From contig JAQSXD010000004.1 in assembly GCA_029266295.1 (NCBI GenBank), positions 1 through 26,840 on the forward strand: DNA of 26,840 bases. Reading direction: 5' to 3'. This DNA comes from Bacillota bacterium (GTDB lineage Bacteria > Bacillota > Clostridia > Peptostreptococcales > Anaerovoracaceae). A program made the translations under genes and the position numbers. Positions 7,014 through 13,828 of this stretch are shown piece after piece. The notes below the pieces were generated by a model, which saw only the letters and a list, made by a program, of their open reading frames with translations, ran no database searches and was not told the DNA's origin. The stretch's first letter is position 1. Each line of letters begins with the position of its first letter.

Positions 7014-8114
7014 TCACTGTTTTAATTTTTCTACTCTGCCGCTCTCCACAAGGAAGGTTTCTCCCTCGGGCAAGCGCCTTTTTACATCCTCATTCAATTC
7101 TGCTGTCGTAATGAAAAGCTGAACATCGCTAAGAGAATTAATCAAATAATTCTGCCGATCCCCATCCAGTTCCGAAAGAACATCGTCCAAAAGAAGAATA
7201 GGGGAGACCCCGGTTTCTTCCTCAATCAAACGAATTTCAGCCAGCTTTAGGGAAAGGGCCGCAGTACGCTGCTGACCCTGTGAACCAAAATGCCGAATAT
7301 CTATGCCATCTACACAAAGCTTTAAGTCATCTTTATGGGGACCTGATAACGTTGTTCTTCTCGCAAAATCCTGTTTAACATTTTTAGTGAGAGTTTTTCT
7401 CAGCATTTCTCTTTGATCATCATAGCTTTCGAGAATTTCAACGTTTCCCTCATATGAAATTTCGAGTGCTTCCTTGCCTCCGGTGATACCCAGGCTGATT
7501 TCTTTGCTGATACGGTTAAGTTTTTCGATGAATTTTTTCCGTTCCTGAATCACCTTGGCGCCGTATTCCGCAAGACTTTCATCCCATACTGCAATGATAT
7601 CTTCCCTCAAATCCGACTGTTTTAGCAAACTGTTTCGCTGCTGCAGAATTTTTTTATATCTCCCAAGGTTTCGGTAATAGATCGGCTTCAGCTGACACAG
7701 TTCTCTATCGATGAATTTTCTTCGTTTTTCCGGCTCATCCTTAACGATTTTCAAATCTTCGGGAGAAAACACCACCATATAGACGTTTTCCAAAAGCTCA
7801 ATATTTTTTGATGTCTTAACACCATTGATTTTCGTAGTTTTTCCGTCGCCGCTGATGATGATTTCTATTTCAAGTTCTCTATCATCTTTTACAGAAATAC
7901 TTTTTGCTTTGCAAAAATCCTTCTGAAATCCCATCATATCGTGATCCCGGCTGGTCCGAAAGGACTTTCCCAGGGACATAATGTATAGACTCTCCAAAAG
8001 ATTTGTCTTACCCTGGGCGTTTTTGCCGGTGATGATATTGACTTTTTTGTGAAAGTCGACGACTGCCTCTTCGTAATTTCTGAAGTTTTTTAGTTCAATA
8101 CGTTTTAAATACAT
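7014..8114 (-). CDS. recF: DNA replication and repair protein RecF
   Basis: SMC-like ATPase of 366 aa that acts in the RecFOR pathway, loading RecA at single-strand gaps. Walker A is GKNAQGKTN at 30-38. The signature region contains SGPHKDD (257-263) and SQGQQRTAALSLKLAE (278-293). Walker B is LLLDDVLSELD (307-317) with the ABC-type D-loop. The start, MYLKRIELKNFRNY, is the standard family N-terminus; its ribosome binding site (AGGGATC) is only moderate, consistent with translational coupling to dnaN, whose stop lies 9 bp upstream. There is no room for the S4-domain gene yaaA that sits between dnaN and recF in B. subtilis. Confidence 0.97.
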   Translation of the reverse strand: MYLKRIELKNFRNYEEAVVDFHKKVNIITGKNAQGKTNLLESLYIMSLGKSFRTSRDHDMMGFQKDFCKAKSISVKDDRELEIEIIISGDGKTTKINGVKTSKNIELLENVYMVVFSPEDLKIVKDEPEKRRKFIDRELCQLKPIYYRNLGRYKKILQQRNSLLKQSDLREDIIAVWDESLAEYGAKVIQERKKFIEKLNRISKEISLGITGGKEALEISYEGNVEILESYDDQREMLRKTLTKNVKQDFARRTTLSGPHKDDLKLCVDGIDIRHFGSQGQQRTAALSLKLAEIRLIEEETGVSPILLLDDVLSELDGDRQNYLINSLSDVQLFITTAELNEDVKRRLPEGETFLVESGRVEKLKQ

Positions 8115-8123
8115 GAATGATCC

Positions 8124-9236
8124 CTAATTCGAGGAAATTCTTACAGGAAGCACTAAATACTCGTAAGCATTTCCTTCCACAGGCTTGATGAGGCAAGGGC
8201 TGACGCTGGTATTGAATTCCATTGCAATACTATCATCAGAAACAGCCTTCAGTACATCAAGCAGATACTTGGAATTGAAGCCGATATCAAGGTCTGCACC
8301 TTCTTTTTCCACAAAGACCTCTTCCTTTACGTTTCCTTCTTCGGAACGAGAGGTGATGATGATCTTATCTCTGAAAATGGAAAGCTTGATCAGATTATTC
8401 TTGCCTTCCTTTGCCAGGAGAGAAGCTCTTTCAATACTGTTTAAGAGTTCGGATCTGCTCACGATGATTCTGGATTTATGTTCTTTCGGGAGAATATCGT
8501 TGTATTTGATAAAATCACCTTCTAAAAGGCGAAGCATAATCTTCGTTTCATCCAGTAAAAAGACAGCCTTTTTATCATCCAATATGAAGATGATTTCTTT
8601 GCCATCTTCGTTCTCTGAGATGATTTTATTGATCTCGTTTAAGATTCTAGCTGTGATAATGATCTTTTTCTTTTCTTCGTTTTTCATGATTTCTCTGGTA
8701 ATGGCCATACGAAAACCGTCAAGTGCCACCATATTCAGAGATGCTTCCTCCATTTCGATGAGAACACCTACGATAATTCCTTTGGATTCATCAATACTGG
8801 CAGCAAAGGAAGTTTTTTTGATCATTTCCTTTAGAATTTCTTTATCCAAAGAGAGTTGTTTATCTGTATTAATTTCTCCTATGTTAGGAAATTCATCGGA
8901 TGGCTGACCAACGATGGTGAATTCGGAAGAAAGGCAACGAATCGCGATGGTGTTATTTTCCTGCTCCTCAATTTGTATTTCAGCATTTGGAAGTTTTCTG
9001 ATAATATCGCTGAAAAGTCTTGCGGAGACCACGACGGAGCCAGGTTCTTCTGCTGCGATCTCTATTTTCTTCTCTATACTAAGATCAAGGTCGGATGCGG
9101 AGAGGGTCAATGTATTATTTTCATTCACTTCTAAAAGGATCCCTTTTAAGATCGGAATGGTGGTTCTTGAGGTGACTGCTTTAGAAACAGTATTTAAAGC
9201 CTTTGATAAGGATTGTTGACTACAGGAAAACTTCAT
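8124..9236 (-). CDS. dnaN: DNA polymerase III sliding clamp (beta subunit)
   Basis: Ring-shaped homodimeric processivity clamp that tethers the replicative polymerase and partner proteins to DNA. It has 370 aa, close to the usual length, made of three repeated clamp folds. The N-terminus MKFSCSQQSLSKALNTVSKAVTS and the segment TTIPILKGILLE are typical, and the C-terminus ends in the expected EYLVLPVRI block (near MPMRL in E. coli), which helps form the peptide-binding pocket. A strong AAGGAGG site precedes the ATG by 8 nt. Upstream lies the oriC2 region after dnaA; downstream recF begins 9 bp after the stop. Confidence 0.98.
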   Translation of the reverse strand: MKFSCSQQSLSKALNTVSKAVTSRTTIPILKGILLEVNENNTLTLSASDLDLSIEKKIEIAAEEPGSVVVSARLFSDIIRKLPNAEIQIEEQENNTIAIRCLSSEFTIVGQPSDEFPNIGEINTDKQLSLDKEILKEMIKKTSFAASIDESKGIIVGVLIEMEEASLNMVALDGFRMAITREIMKNEEKKKIIITARILNEINKIISENEDGKEIIFILDDKKAVFLLDETKIMLRLLEGDFIKYNDILPKEHKSRIIVSRSELLNSIERASLLAKEGKNNLIKLSIFRDKIIITSRSEEGNVKEEVFVEKEGADLDIGFNSKYLLDVLKAVSDDSIAMEFNTSVSPCLIKPVEGNAYEYLVLPVRISSN

Positions 9237-9424
9237 GGGGATTCCTCCTTTTTCTTATATCTTTTTTTAGTAATAATAGTCGTAGGGCCTGTGGATTTGT
9301 GGATAACTTCTGTGGATAAGTAAATTTCAATATCCGTGGAAAATATTTGCTTGTTGATAAGTCGGAAAAGTTTCGGGAGCCATTGTGTGCTTTTTTGAAG
9401 CCAGGAGCAGCTAGTCCAGGGTTT
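9237..9424. other. oriC2: DnaA-box cluster and unwinding region between dnaA and dnaN
   Basis: On the minus strand there are two perfect TTATCCACA DnaA boxes (9319-9311 and 9306-9298). Variant boxes are TTATCAACA (9360-9352), TTTTCCACG (9343-9335) and AAATCCACA (9298-9290). After the last box comes a short GC-rich stretch (GGCCC), then in-phase triplets CTA-CGA-CTA-TTA-TTA-CTA (9285-9268), then an A-rich run up to the dnaN ribosome binding site. Box, GC-rich spacer, DnaA-trio and AT-rich DNA is the order of the basal unwinding system defined in B. subtilis, so this is the probable melting site of the chromosome. Confidence 0.85.
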
Positions 9425-10747
9425 TTAGTCCTCTTTGATGGTTTGTTGAAGCTCCTTAACAACTGCTCTGAGTGATTCGTTAATCTTTAGCTCTTTTGAA
9501 ATCTTATCACAAGCGTGAAGGACCGTGGTATGGTCTCTTTTCCCAAAGGATTCACCTATTTTAGGTAAAGATAGATCGGTCATATCTCTGCAGATATACA
9601 TTGCGATCTGCCTTGGAAAAGCAAGATCTCTGGAACGCTTTGCTGATTCAAGGTCAACTTGCTTGATATTGAAGTGCTTGCAGATGTGTTTTTTTACAAG
9701 CTCAGGGGTTACCGGTCTGTCTTTTGATGAGAAGACATCTTTCAAAACTTCCTTTGCAAGTTCCCGGTTAATTTTCTGATTCGTCAGGTTTGCATAGGCA
9801 ATTACACGGATGAAAGCGCCCTCAAGCTCACGGATGTTGGATTGAATTTTTTCAGCGATAACGCCGATGACCTCAATTAGAGCATCGGTGGTTTCAAGGC
9901 CTTCCAGTTCTGATTTATTTCTAAGAATCGCAACCCTTGTTTCATAATCAGGTGCCTGAATATCTGCGATAAGACCCCATTCAAAACGAGAACGAAGTCG
10001 TTCCTCCAGAGTATTGATCTCTTTTGGAGGGCGGTCACTGGAAATGATGATCTGTTTATTTGCTTCGTATAGGGTATTAAAGGTGTGGAATATTTCTTCC
10101 TGGGTTCTTTCTTTTTTCTCAATAAACTGAATATCGTCGATCAGAAGCACGTCAATGCTTCTGTATTTATTTCTGAATTCAACATTTTTATCTTCCCGGA
10201 TTGCTTTAATCAGTTCATTTGTAAACATTTCCGAAGAGACATAAAGAACCTTTGATCTCGGATTTTGCTGCAGAATATAATGGCCGATGGCATGCATCAG
10301 ATGGGTTTTCCCCAGACCGGCGCCGCCATAAATAAACAGCGGGTTATAAGCCTTGGAAGGAGATTCCGCTACTGCAAGGGAGGCTGCATGAGCAAAACGA
10401 TTGTTATTTCCGATAACAAAGGTATTAAAAATATATTTTGGATTCAGGTAAAGTTCGTCGGTAAAATTCAATTCTTCCTGATTTACTGTGGGTTCTTCTG
10501 AATAAACGAAGACTACTTTCAGCTTCTTTCCGAAGGCTTCCTTCACAGCATTTTCAATGATTGTGATGTATCTTCCTTCCAGGATAGACTTGGCCATATC
10601 ATTATAAAGGGAAAGATACAGCTTGTTTTCTTTTTCATCCACCTTAACGGGAGTAAGCGGATAGACCCAAGTATCAAAGCTGACCGCAGTCAGCTCGGGT
10701 TTGAGAAGCTCTAAAGTTTTTTCCCAGTTTTCAATCAGATTTTTCAT
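9425..10747 (-). CDS. dnaA: Chromosomal replication initiator protein DnaA
   Basis: AAA+ initiator that binds DnaA boxes and opens oriC; 440 aa from the chosen start. Domain I (residues 1-80) begins MKNLIENWEKTLELLKPEL, followed by a short linker. Domain III has Walker A GGAGLGKT (141-148), Walker B LLIDD (201-205) and the box VII arginine region. Domain IV carries the DnaA signature with RDHTTVLHA at 404-412. I take ATG 10747, which has AAAGGAAC upstream and gives the canonical N-terminus. The frame is open to an ATG at 10804, but the extra 19 residues are atypical and lack a ribosome binding site. The promoter lies about 175 bp upstream and overlaps a DnaA box, implying autoregulation. Confidence 0.98.
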   Translation of the reverse strand: MKNLIENWEKTLELLKPELTAVSFDTWVYPLTPVKVDEKENKLYLSLYNDMAKSILEGRYITIIENAVKEAFGKKLKVVFVYSEEPTVNQEELNFTDELYLNPKYIFNTFVIGNNNRFAHAASLAVAESPSKAYNPLFIYGGAGLGKTHLMHAIGHYILQQNPRSKVLYVSSEMFTNELIKAIREDKNVEFRNKYRSIDVLLIDDIQFIEKKERTQEEIFHTFNTLYEANKQIIISSDRPPKEINTLEERLRSRFEWGLIADIQAPDYETRVAILRNKSELEGLETTDALIEVIGVIAEKIQSNIRELEGAFIRVIAYANLTNQKINRELAKEVLKDVFSSKDRPVTPELVKKHICKHFNIKQVDLESAKRSRDLAFPRQIAMYICRDMTDLSLPKIGESFGKRDHTTVLHACDKISKELKINESLRAVVKELQQTIKED

Positions 10748-10921
10748 GTTGCAAGTTCCTTTATTGACCAGAATATGAACGAGGTGTTTCTCGCTGCATC
10801 GCATCGCTTGGAATAAAATTTATGATTCCGAAATTTTTTAGCTTAAAAATTATGACAGCATCCGAAATAATTGAAACTTATCTTGAGATGCTGCATCTTT
10901 GCTATGTAAAATTACGAATCT

Positions 10922-10951
10922 ATCATAACAAATAAAGTTATCCACAGGCAA
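10922..10951 (-). promoter_or_regulatory. Probable dnaA promoter overlapping a DnaA box
   Basis: On the minus strand -35 TTGCCT (10951-10946; 4 of 6) and -10 TATGAT (10927-10922; 5 of 6) are separated by 18 bp. The perfect DnaA box at 10938-10946 occupies half of the spacer and the last base of the -35, so bound DnaA should block RNA polymerase. The leader would be about 165 nt. Confidence 0.55.
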
Positions 10952-11113
10952 TACCTAAAATAGAAAACGCTAAAAATATATTTTCCAGGAAGTTATCCAC
11001 TATCTGTGGGTAACTTTGTGCAAAGTTTTCACAGGGACAACTATATATTGATTCAGGATGTGTTTTTAAGGTAATTAGGATGATTCTTCCTGATCATGGA
11101 AAGGATAAAATCG

Positions 11114-11142
11114 TTGACAGAAAAGTTCTTTAAATGTATAAT
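11114..11142 (+). promoter_or_regulatory. Consensus sigma-A promoter of the rpmH operon
   Basis: A perfect -35 TTGACA (11114-11119), a 17-bp spacer and a perfect -10 TATAAT (11137-11142). Transcription should begin near 11149, about 65 nt before rpmH. A full consensus match is unusual and predicts very strong constitutive transcription, suitable for a ribosomal protein gene beside the origin. Confidence 0.9.
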
Positions 11143-11214
11143 TACAACGCAGTTATGCGCATATTGAAATTGAGATTGCGTGTGGTAATATTCCATAAGG
11201 AGGTGAGTTTAGTT

Positions 11215-11349
11215 ATGAAACAGACGTTGCAGCCTAAGGTTAGACAGAGAGCTAAGGAACATGGCTTCAGAAAAAGAATGAGTACCAAGAACGGTAGAAA
11301 TGTTCTGAAGAGAAGAAGAGCAAGAGGTAGAAAAAGTTTGACAGCATAG
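11215..11349 (+). CDS. rpmH: 50S ribosomal protein L34
   Basis: Small, highly basic protein of the large ribosomal subunit, 44 aa. It begins MKQTLQPKVRQRAKEHGFRK and ends in the usual RMSTKNGRxVLxRRRxxGRKxLxA pattern. The reading frame is open further upstream to 11134, but the family length, the start motif and the AGGAGGTGA site upstream fix ATG 11215. It is the first gene of the rightward arm next to oriC, as in most bacteria, and is followed directly by a small hairpin terminator. Confidence 0.98.
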   Translation: MKQTLQPKVRQRAKEHGFRKRMSTKNGRNVLKRRRARGRKSLTA

Positions 11350-11371
11350 AGACCGCACAAGTGGTCTTTTT
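11350..11371 (+). terminator. Short terminator hairpin after rpmH
   Basis: AGACCGC (11350-11356) pairs with GTGGTCT (11361-11367) around the loop ACAA, including one G-U pair, and runs into five Ts (11367-11371). It begins right after the stop codon. It is probably leaky, so that most transcripts end after rpmH and some continue into rnpA. Confidence 0.7.
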
Positions 11372-11460
11372 GTTTAGAGACCCGGTTTTTCTGCTGCCTG
11401 TAACCTTTTGTTTGGATGATGAAAATCGATGAATCAAAGATTCATGACTTTCTAGCTTAA

Positions 11461-11494
11461 ATTCTGTCAATCGTGCTGAAGCGCTAGGCAGAAT
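11461..11494 (+). other. Stem-loop upstream of rnpA
   Basis: ATTCTGTC (11461-11468) pairs with GGCAGAAT (11487-11494), eight pairs with one G-U. It ends 3 nt before the rnpA ribosome binding site (AAGGGG, 11498-11503). A second perfect 7-bp stem with a 3-nt loop lies at 11429-11445. These may protect the processed rnpA mRNA or modulate its translation. Confidence 0.5.
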
Positions 11495-11509
11495 GTTAAG
11501 GGGATGCAA

Positions 11510-11875
11510 ATGTTAAAACCAAACGTTTTGCGGAGAAAAAAGGACTTCTCAGCAATTTACAACAAGGGGAAATCCGTTGGCGAAAGGTATGTGGTTTTGT
11601 TTTGCAGGAAAAATGGCCTGCCTTATAACAGGACAGCCTTTCTGGCCAGTAAAAAAGTTGGAAATGCCGTCAAGCGCAACAGAGCGAGGCGGCTGATGAA
11701 AGAAAGCTACAGAGATTTAGGGGTAGACATGGACAAGGGCTATGATTTTATATGGATAGCCCGAAATACCATTGTAAATTTGAAATGTGCGGATGTGAAA
11801 AAATCTATGGAAGCCGCATCAAGAAAGTCCGGAACTCTGAAAAAGGGAAGAGGACAAACAGGTGATAGAGTTTGA
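11510..11875 (+). CDS. rnpA: Ribonuclease P protein component
   Basis: Basic protein subunit of RNase P, which with the catalytic RNA removes 5' leaders from pre-tRNAs; 121 aa. The hallmark RNR region KVGNAVKRNRARRLMKES is at 49-66, preceded by the beta-sheet face that contacts the 5' leader. ATG 11510 is preferred over ATG 11504, because the AAGGGG site abuts 11504 with no spacing but lies 6 nt before 11510. The last codons overlap the TTG start of yidD, so the two are translationally coupled. Confidence 0.96.
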   Translation: MLKPNVLRRKKDFSAIYNKGKSVGERYVVLFCRKNGLPYNRTAFLASKKVGNAVKRNRARRLMKESYRDLGVDMDKGYDFIWIARNTIVNLKCADVKKSMEAASRKSGTLKKGRGQTGDRV

Positions 11876-12081
11876 AATGGATTATAATGCTTCTCATTAG
11901 AGGCTATCAAAAAGTAATATCACCATTGTTTCCGGCAAGCTGCCGGTTTTACCCAACGTGTTCGCAGTATTTTTTGCAAGCAGTGGAGAAATATGGAGCG
12001 ATTAAGGGTAGTTTTCTTGGAATGAAACGAATTTTGAAATGTCACCCATTTCATCCCGGAGGCTATGATCCGCTGAAATGA
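11872..12081 (+). CDS. yidD: Membrane protein insertion efficiency factor YidD
   Basis: Small membrane-associated protein (69 aa) that assists YidC in inserting membrane proteins. The family core is clear: LIRGYQKVISPLFPASCRFYPTCSQY, with conserved cysteines, and the C-terminal CHPFHPGGYDPLK. The start is TTG at 11872, overlapping the rnpA stop codon by four bases (TTGA); a GGTGAT site lies 6 nt upstream. No ATG in frame would leave the conserved N-terminal amphipathic helix intact. It sits between rnpA and yidC, as in most bacteria. Confidence 0.93.
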   Translation: MKWIIMLLIRGYQKVISPLFPASCRFYPTCSQYFLQAVEKYGAIKGSFLGMKRILKCHPFHPGGYDPLK

Positions 12082-12099
12082 GTAACAGGAGGATATTGA

Positions 12100-12786
12100 A
12101 TGAACACAATCATAGGATTGGTAGCAGAACCGCTTGGTGTGCTGCTTAATTATTTATATAATTTTATAGATAATTATGCAATTACTCTGATCGTATTTAC
12201 AGTTATCGTTAAGCTTTGCCTGTTTCCGCTTTATGCGGATCAGATAAAACATTCCGCTAGAATGGCGGATGTTCAGCCTAAGATACAGGCGCTTCAGAAA
12301 AAATACGCCAATGATAAGGAAATGCTCAACATCAAGATGATGGAGCTGTATAAAGAAGAAAAATTCAATCCGATGAGAGGCTGTCTACCGATGTTAATCC
12401 AGATGCCTATCATATTCGGTCTTTTTGCTCTTCTCAGAAACCCCACCGTCTATATCAAAAGCGAAGCGATGCTGATGGCGGTTCATGAAGCATTCGTCTG
12501 GATTCCTGATTTAAGTCAGCCTGATCCATGGATTTTACCGATTCTTGCAGGAATTGCAACCTTCATTTCTTTTTCACAGACCCAGCAGCAGAGTGTAGGT
12601 GGCGATAATTCCATGGCAGGTATGATGAAAATGATGCGTTACTTCTTCCCGATTATGATTGTCTGGATGGGAAGATCCTTCCCTGCTGGACTTACAATCT
12701 ACTGGTTTATAGGATCTGTGATCCAGATCATCCAGACCATGGGACTCAACAGGTGGAAAAAGAAATTAACAGCAAAAAGCGAATAA
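12100..12786 (+). CDS. yidC: Membrane protein insertase YidC/Oxa1 (SpoIIIJ type)
   Basis: Polytopic insertase of 228 aa, the short Gram-positive form, which inserts and folds membrane proteins alone or with Sec. The first conserved membrane segment is about residues 27-45, then a cytoplasmic helical hairpin (QPKIQALQKKYANDKEMLNI). The conserved NPMRGCLPMLIQMPIIFGLFALLR block and two further segments follow (about 145-160 and 185-215). No lipoprotein signal is visible at the N-terminus, unlike B. subtilis SpoIIIJ. The basic residue of the hydrophilic groove, Arg in the Bacillus homologues, is Lys38 here. AGGAGG precedes the start. The gene is followed by jag, the usual partner. Confidence 0.95.
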   Translation: MNTIIGLVAEPLGVLLNYLYNFIDNYAITLIVFTVIVKLCLFPLYADQIKHSARMADVQPKIQALQKKYANDKEMLNIKMMELYKEEKFNPMRGCLPMLIQMPIIFGLFALLRNPTVYIKSEAMLMAVHEAFVWIPDLSQPDPWILPILAGIATFISFSQTQQQSVGGDNSMAGMMKMMRYFFPIMIVWMGRSFPAGLTIYWFIGSVIQIIQTMGLNRWKKKLTAKSE

Positions 12787-12807
12787 TTGATTTTGGAGGA
12801 ATACAAT

Positions 12808-13716
12808 ATGGATTATTCAGAAAAATGGGGCAAGGATGTTGAAGAAGCAACCAGATTGGCCCTGATTGATTTAAGACTTACAGTGGACCAGGTCAATGTT
12901 ATCGTTTTAGAAGAACCTACGAAAGGTTTTCTTGGACTCGGAGCAAAGCTGGCGAAAGTAAGAGTTGAGAGAAAGCCTGAAACATTTAAAGCGGAAGAAA
13001 AAAAGCAAGAAGAAAAAATTCAGAAGAGTACACCGTCCTATAAAACAGAACGCGTGGAAAGACCTGAACGAACAGATAGACCTGAAAGATCTGAAAGAAT
13101 TGAAAGACCTGAAAGAATTGAAAAAACAGCGGTTCGTAGAGAGAACGACAGAGAAGAAAATGACAGAAGGCCGGAAAGACGCGAAAAAAGAACAGATCGC
13201 GTAAGACCAGGCGGCGAAACTACAATGGAAGGCAGTTTTTCTGTAAGAGAAAAGCCTGCCGATTTAGTTGAACTGCAGGATCATGTTTCTGAAATATTTT
13301 TGAAAGAAATCACTGAAAAGATGGGACTAAAGCTGAAGATAAAGGTCTTAGGGAATGACAGCTGCATCTACATTGATATGGACGGAAAAGATTCTGGAAC
13401 CATCATTGGAAAAAGAGGTCAAACCCTTGATGCGATTCAATATCTTACAAGCCTAGTGGTTAATAAGGATAAAGAAAAGTATCTCAGAGTTGTGGTCGAT
13501 GCTGAAAACTACAGAGAAAAAAGAGAAAGAACGCTGGAGCAGCTGGCAAACAGACTTTCTGATAAGGTGATAAAATCAAGAAAAAGTGTAAGATTGGAAC
13601 CGATGAACCCCTATGAACGAAAGGTAATTCATGCTACACTTCAGTCAAACCCAAAAGTGACGACGAGAAGTGAAGGAGACGAACCTTATAGAAGGGTCAT
13701 TATCGAACTTAAATAA
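12808..13716 (+). CDS. jag: RNA-binding protein Jag / KhpB
   Basis: Protein of 302 aa with three parts. The Jag_N domain (1-52) has the KGFLGLGAKLA motif. A long, highly charged, low-complexity linker (about 55-150) includes six ERPER/DRPER-like repeats. A KH domain with GxxG as IIGKRGQ (199-205) and a C-terminal R3H domain (about 240-302) complete it. KhpB proteins bind many RNAs, partner with KhpA and affect cell-envelope synthesis; the link to SpoIIIJ is genomic. I place the start at ATG 12808 behind TTTTGGAGG (8 nt); a TTG at 12787 is in frame, but the ribosome binding site lies downstream of it. Probably cotranscribed with yidC. Confidence 0.94.
   Translation: MDYSEKWGKDVEEATRLALIDLRLTVDQVNVIVLEEPTKGFLGLGAKLAKVRVERKPETFKAEEKKQEEKIQKSTPSYKTERVERPERTDRPERSERIERPERIEKTAVRRENDREENDRRPERREKRTDRVRPGGETTMEGSFSVREKPADLVELQDHVSEIFLKEITEKMGLKLKIKVLGNDSCIYIDMDGKDSGTIIGKRGQTLDAIQYLTSLVVNKDKEKYLRVVVDAENYREKRERTLEQLANRLSDKVIKSRKSVRLEPMNPYERKVIHATLQSNPKVTTRSEGDEPYRRVIIELK
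13054..13125 (+). repeat. Short tandem repeat coding the charged Jag linker
   Basis: About six degenerate 12-bp units on the pattern GAAAGACCTGAA code for the ERPER, DRPER, SERIER and ERIEK units at residues 83-106 of Jag. Such slippage-prone repeats probably vary in number between strains without disturbing the flanking domains. Confidence 0.7.
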
Positions 13717-13727
13717 GAGTGAAAAGC

Positions 13728-13758
13728 GGGCTGTCTTATTGATTAAGAGAGCCCTTTT
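13728..13758 (+). terminator. Terminator after jag
   Basis: GGGCT-G-TCTT (13728-13737) pairs with AAGA-G-AGCCC (13745-13754): nine pairs with one G-G mismatch and a 7-nt loop, followed by four Ts. The Ts can also pair with the preceding GAAAA, extending the stem. It separates the jag operon from mnmE, which starts 70 bp later. Confidence 0.6.
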
Positions 13759-13828
13759 CAATCCAGCAACGCGCTTCCGTGGGCATTCTCTTCGAAACCG
13801 CGTTTGTGAGCAGAGAGAAGGAATATTG

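Larger units (their letters stand above)
10748..11214. other. dnaA-rpmH divergent intergenic region (oriC1)
   Basis: This 467-bp gene-free region separates the two divergent arms. It is AT-rich and contains a perfect DnaA box TTATCCACA (10938-10946). There is also a head-to-head pair of one-mismatch boxes, TTATCCACT (10993-11001, plus) and TTACCCACA (11013-11005, minus), which together form an inverted repeat with 10-bp arms. The dnaA promoter (10922-10951) and rpmH promoter (11114-11142) lie here too. A 7-bp-arm dyad (AACTTTG/CAAAGTT, 11012-11027) abuts the box pair. With oriC2 on the other side of dnaA this gives the bipartite origin known from B. subtilis. Confidence 0.8.

Noticed and set aside
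8185..8907. Long open frame (240 codons) on the plus strand opposite dnaN
   Set aside because: Composition is rich in Ser, Ile and Leu as expected from the complement of a real gene; no ribosome binding site or recognisable domain, and it lies fully antisense to dnaN.
10748..10804. N-terminal extension of DnaA from ATG 10804
   Set aside because: No ribosome binding site and an atypical extra 19 residues; ATG 10747 gives the canonical N-terminus with AAAGGAAC upstream.
13054..13125. CRISPR-like short repeats
   Set aside because: The repeats are inside the Jag coding frame, contiguous and in multiples of three, with no spacers.
13670..13828. N-terminal extension of MnmE
   Set aside because: The open frame overlaps the end of jag and the terminator; the conserved MnmE start and its ribosome binding site are at 13829.
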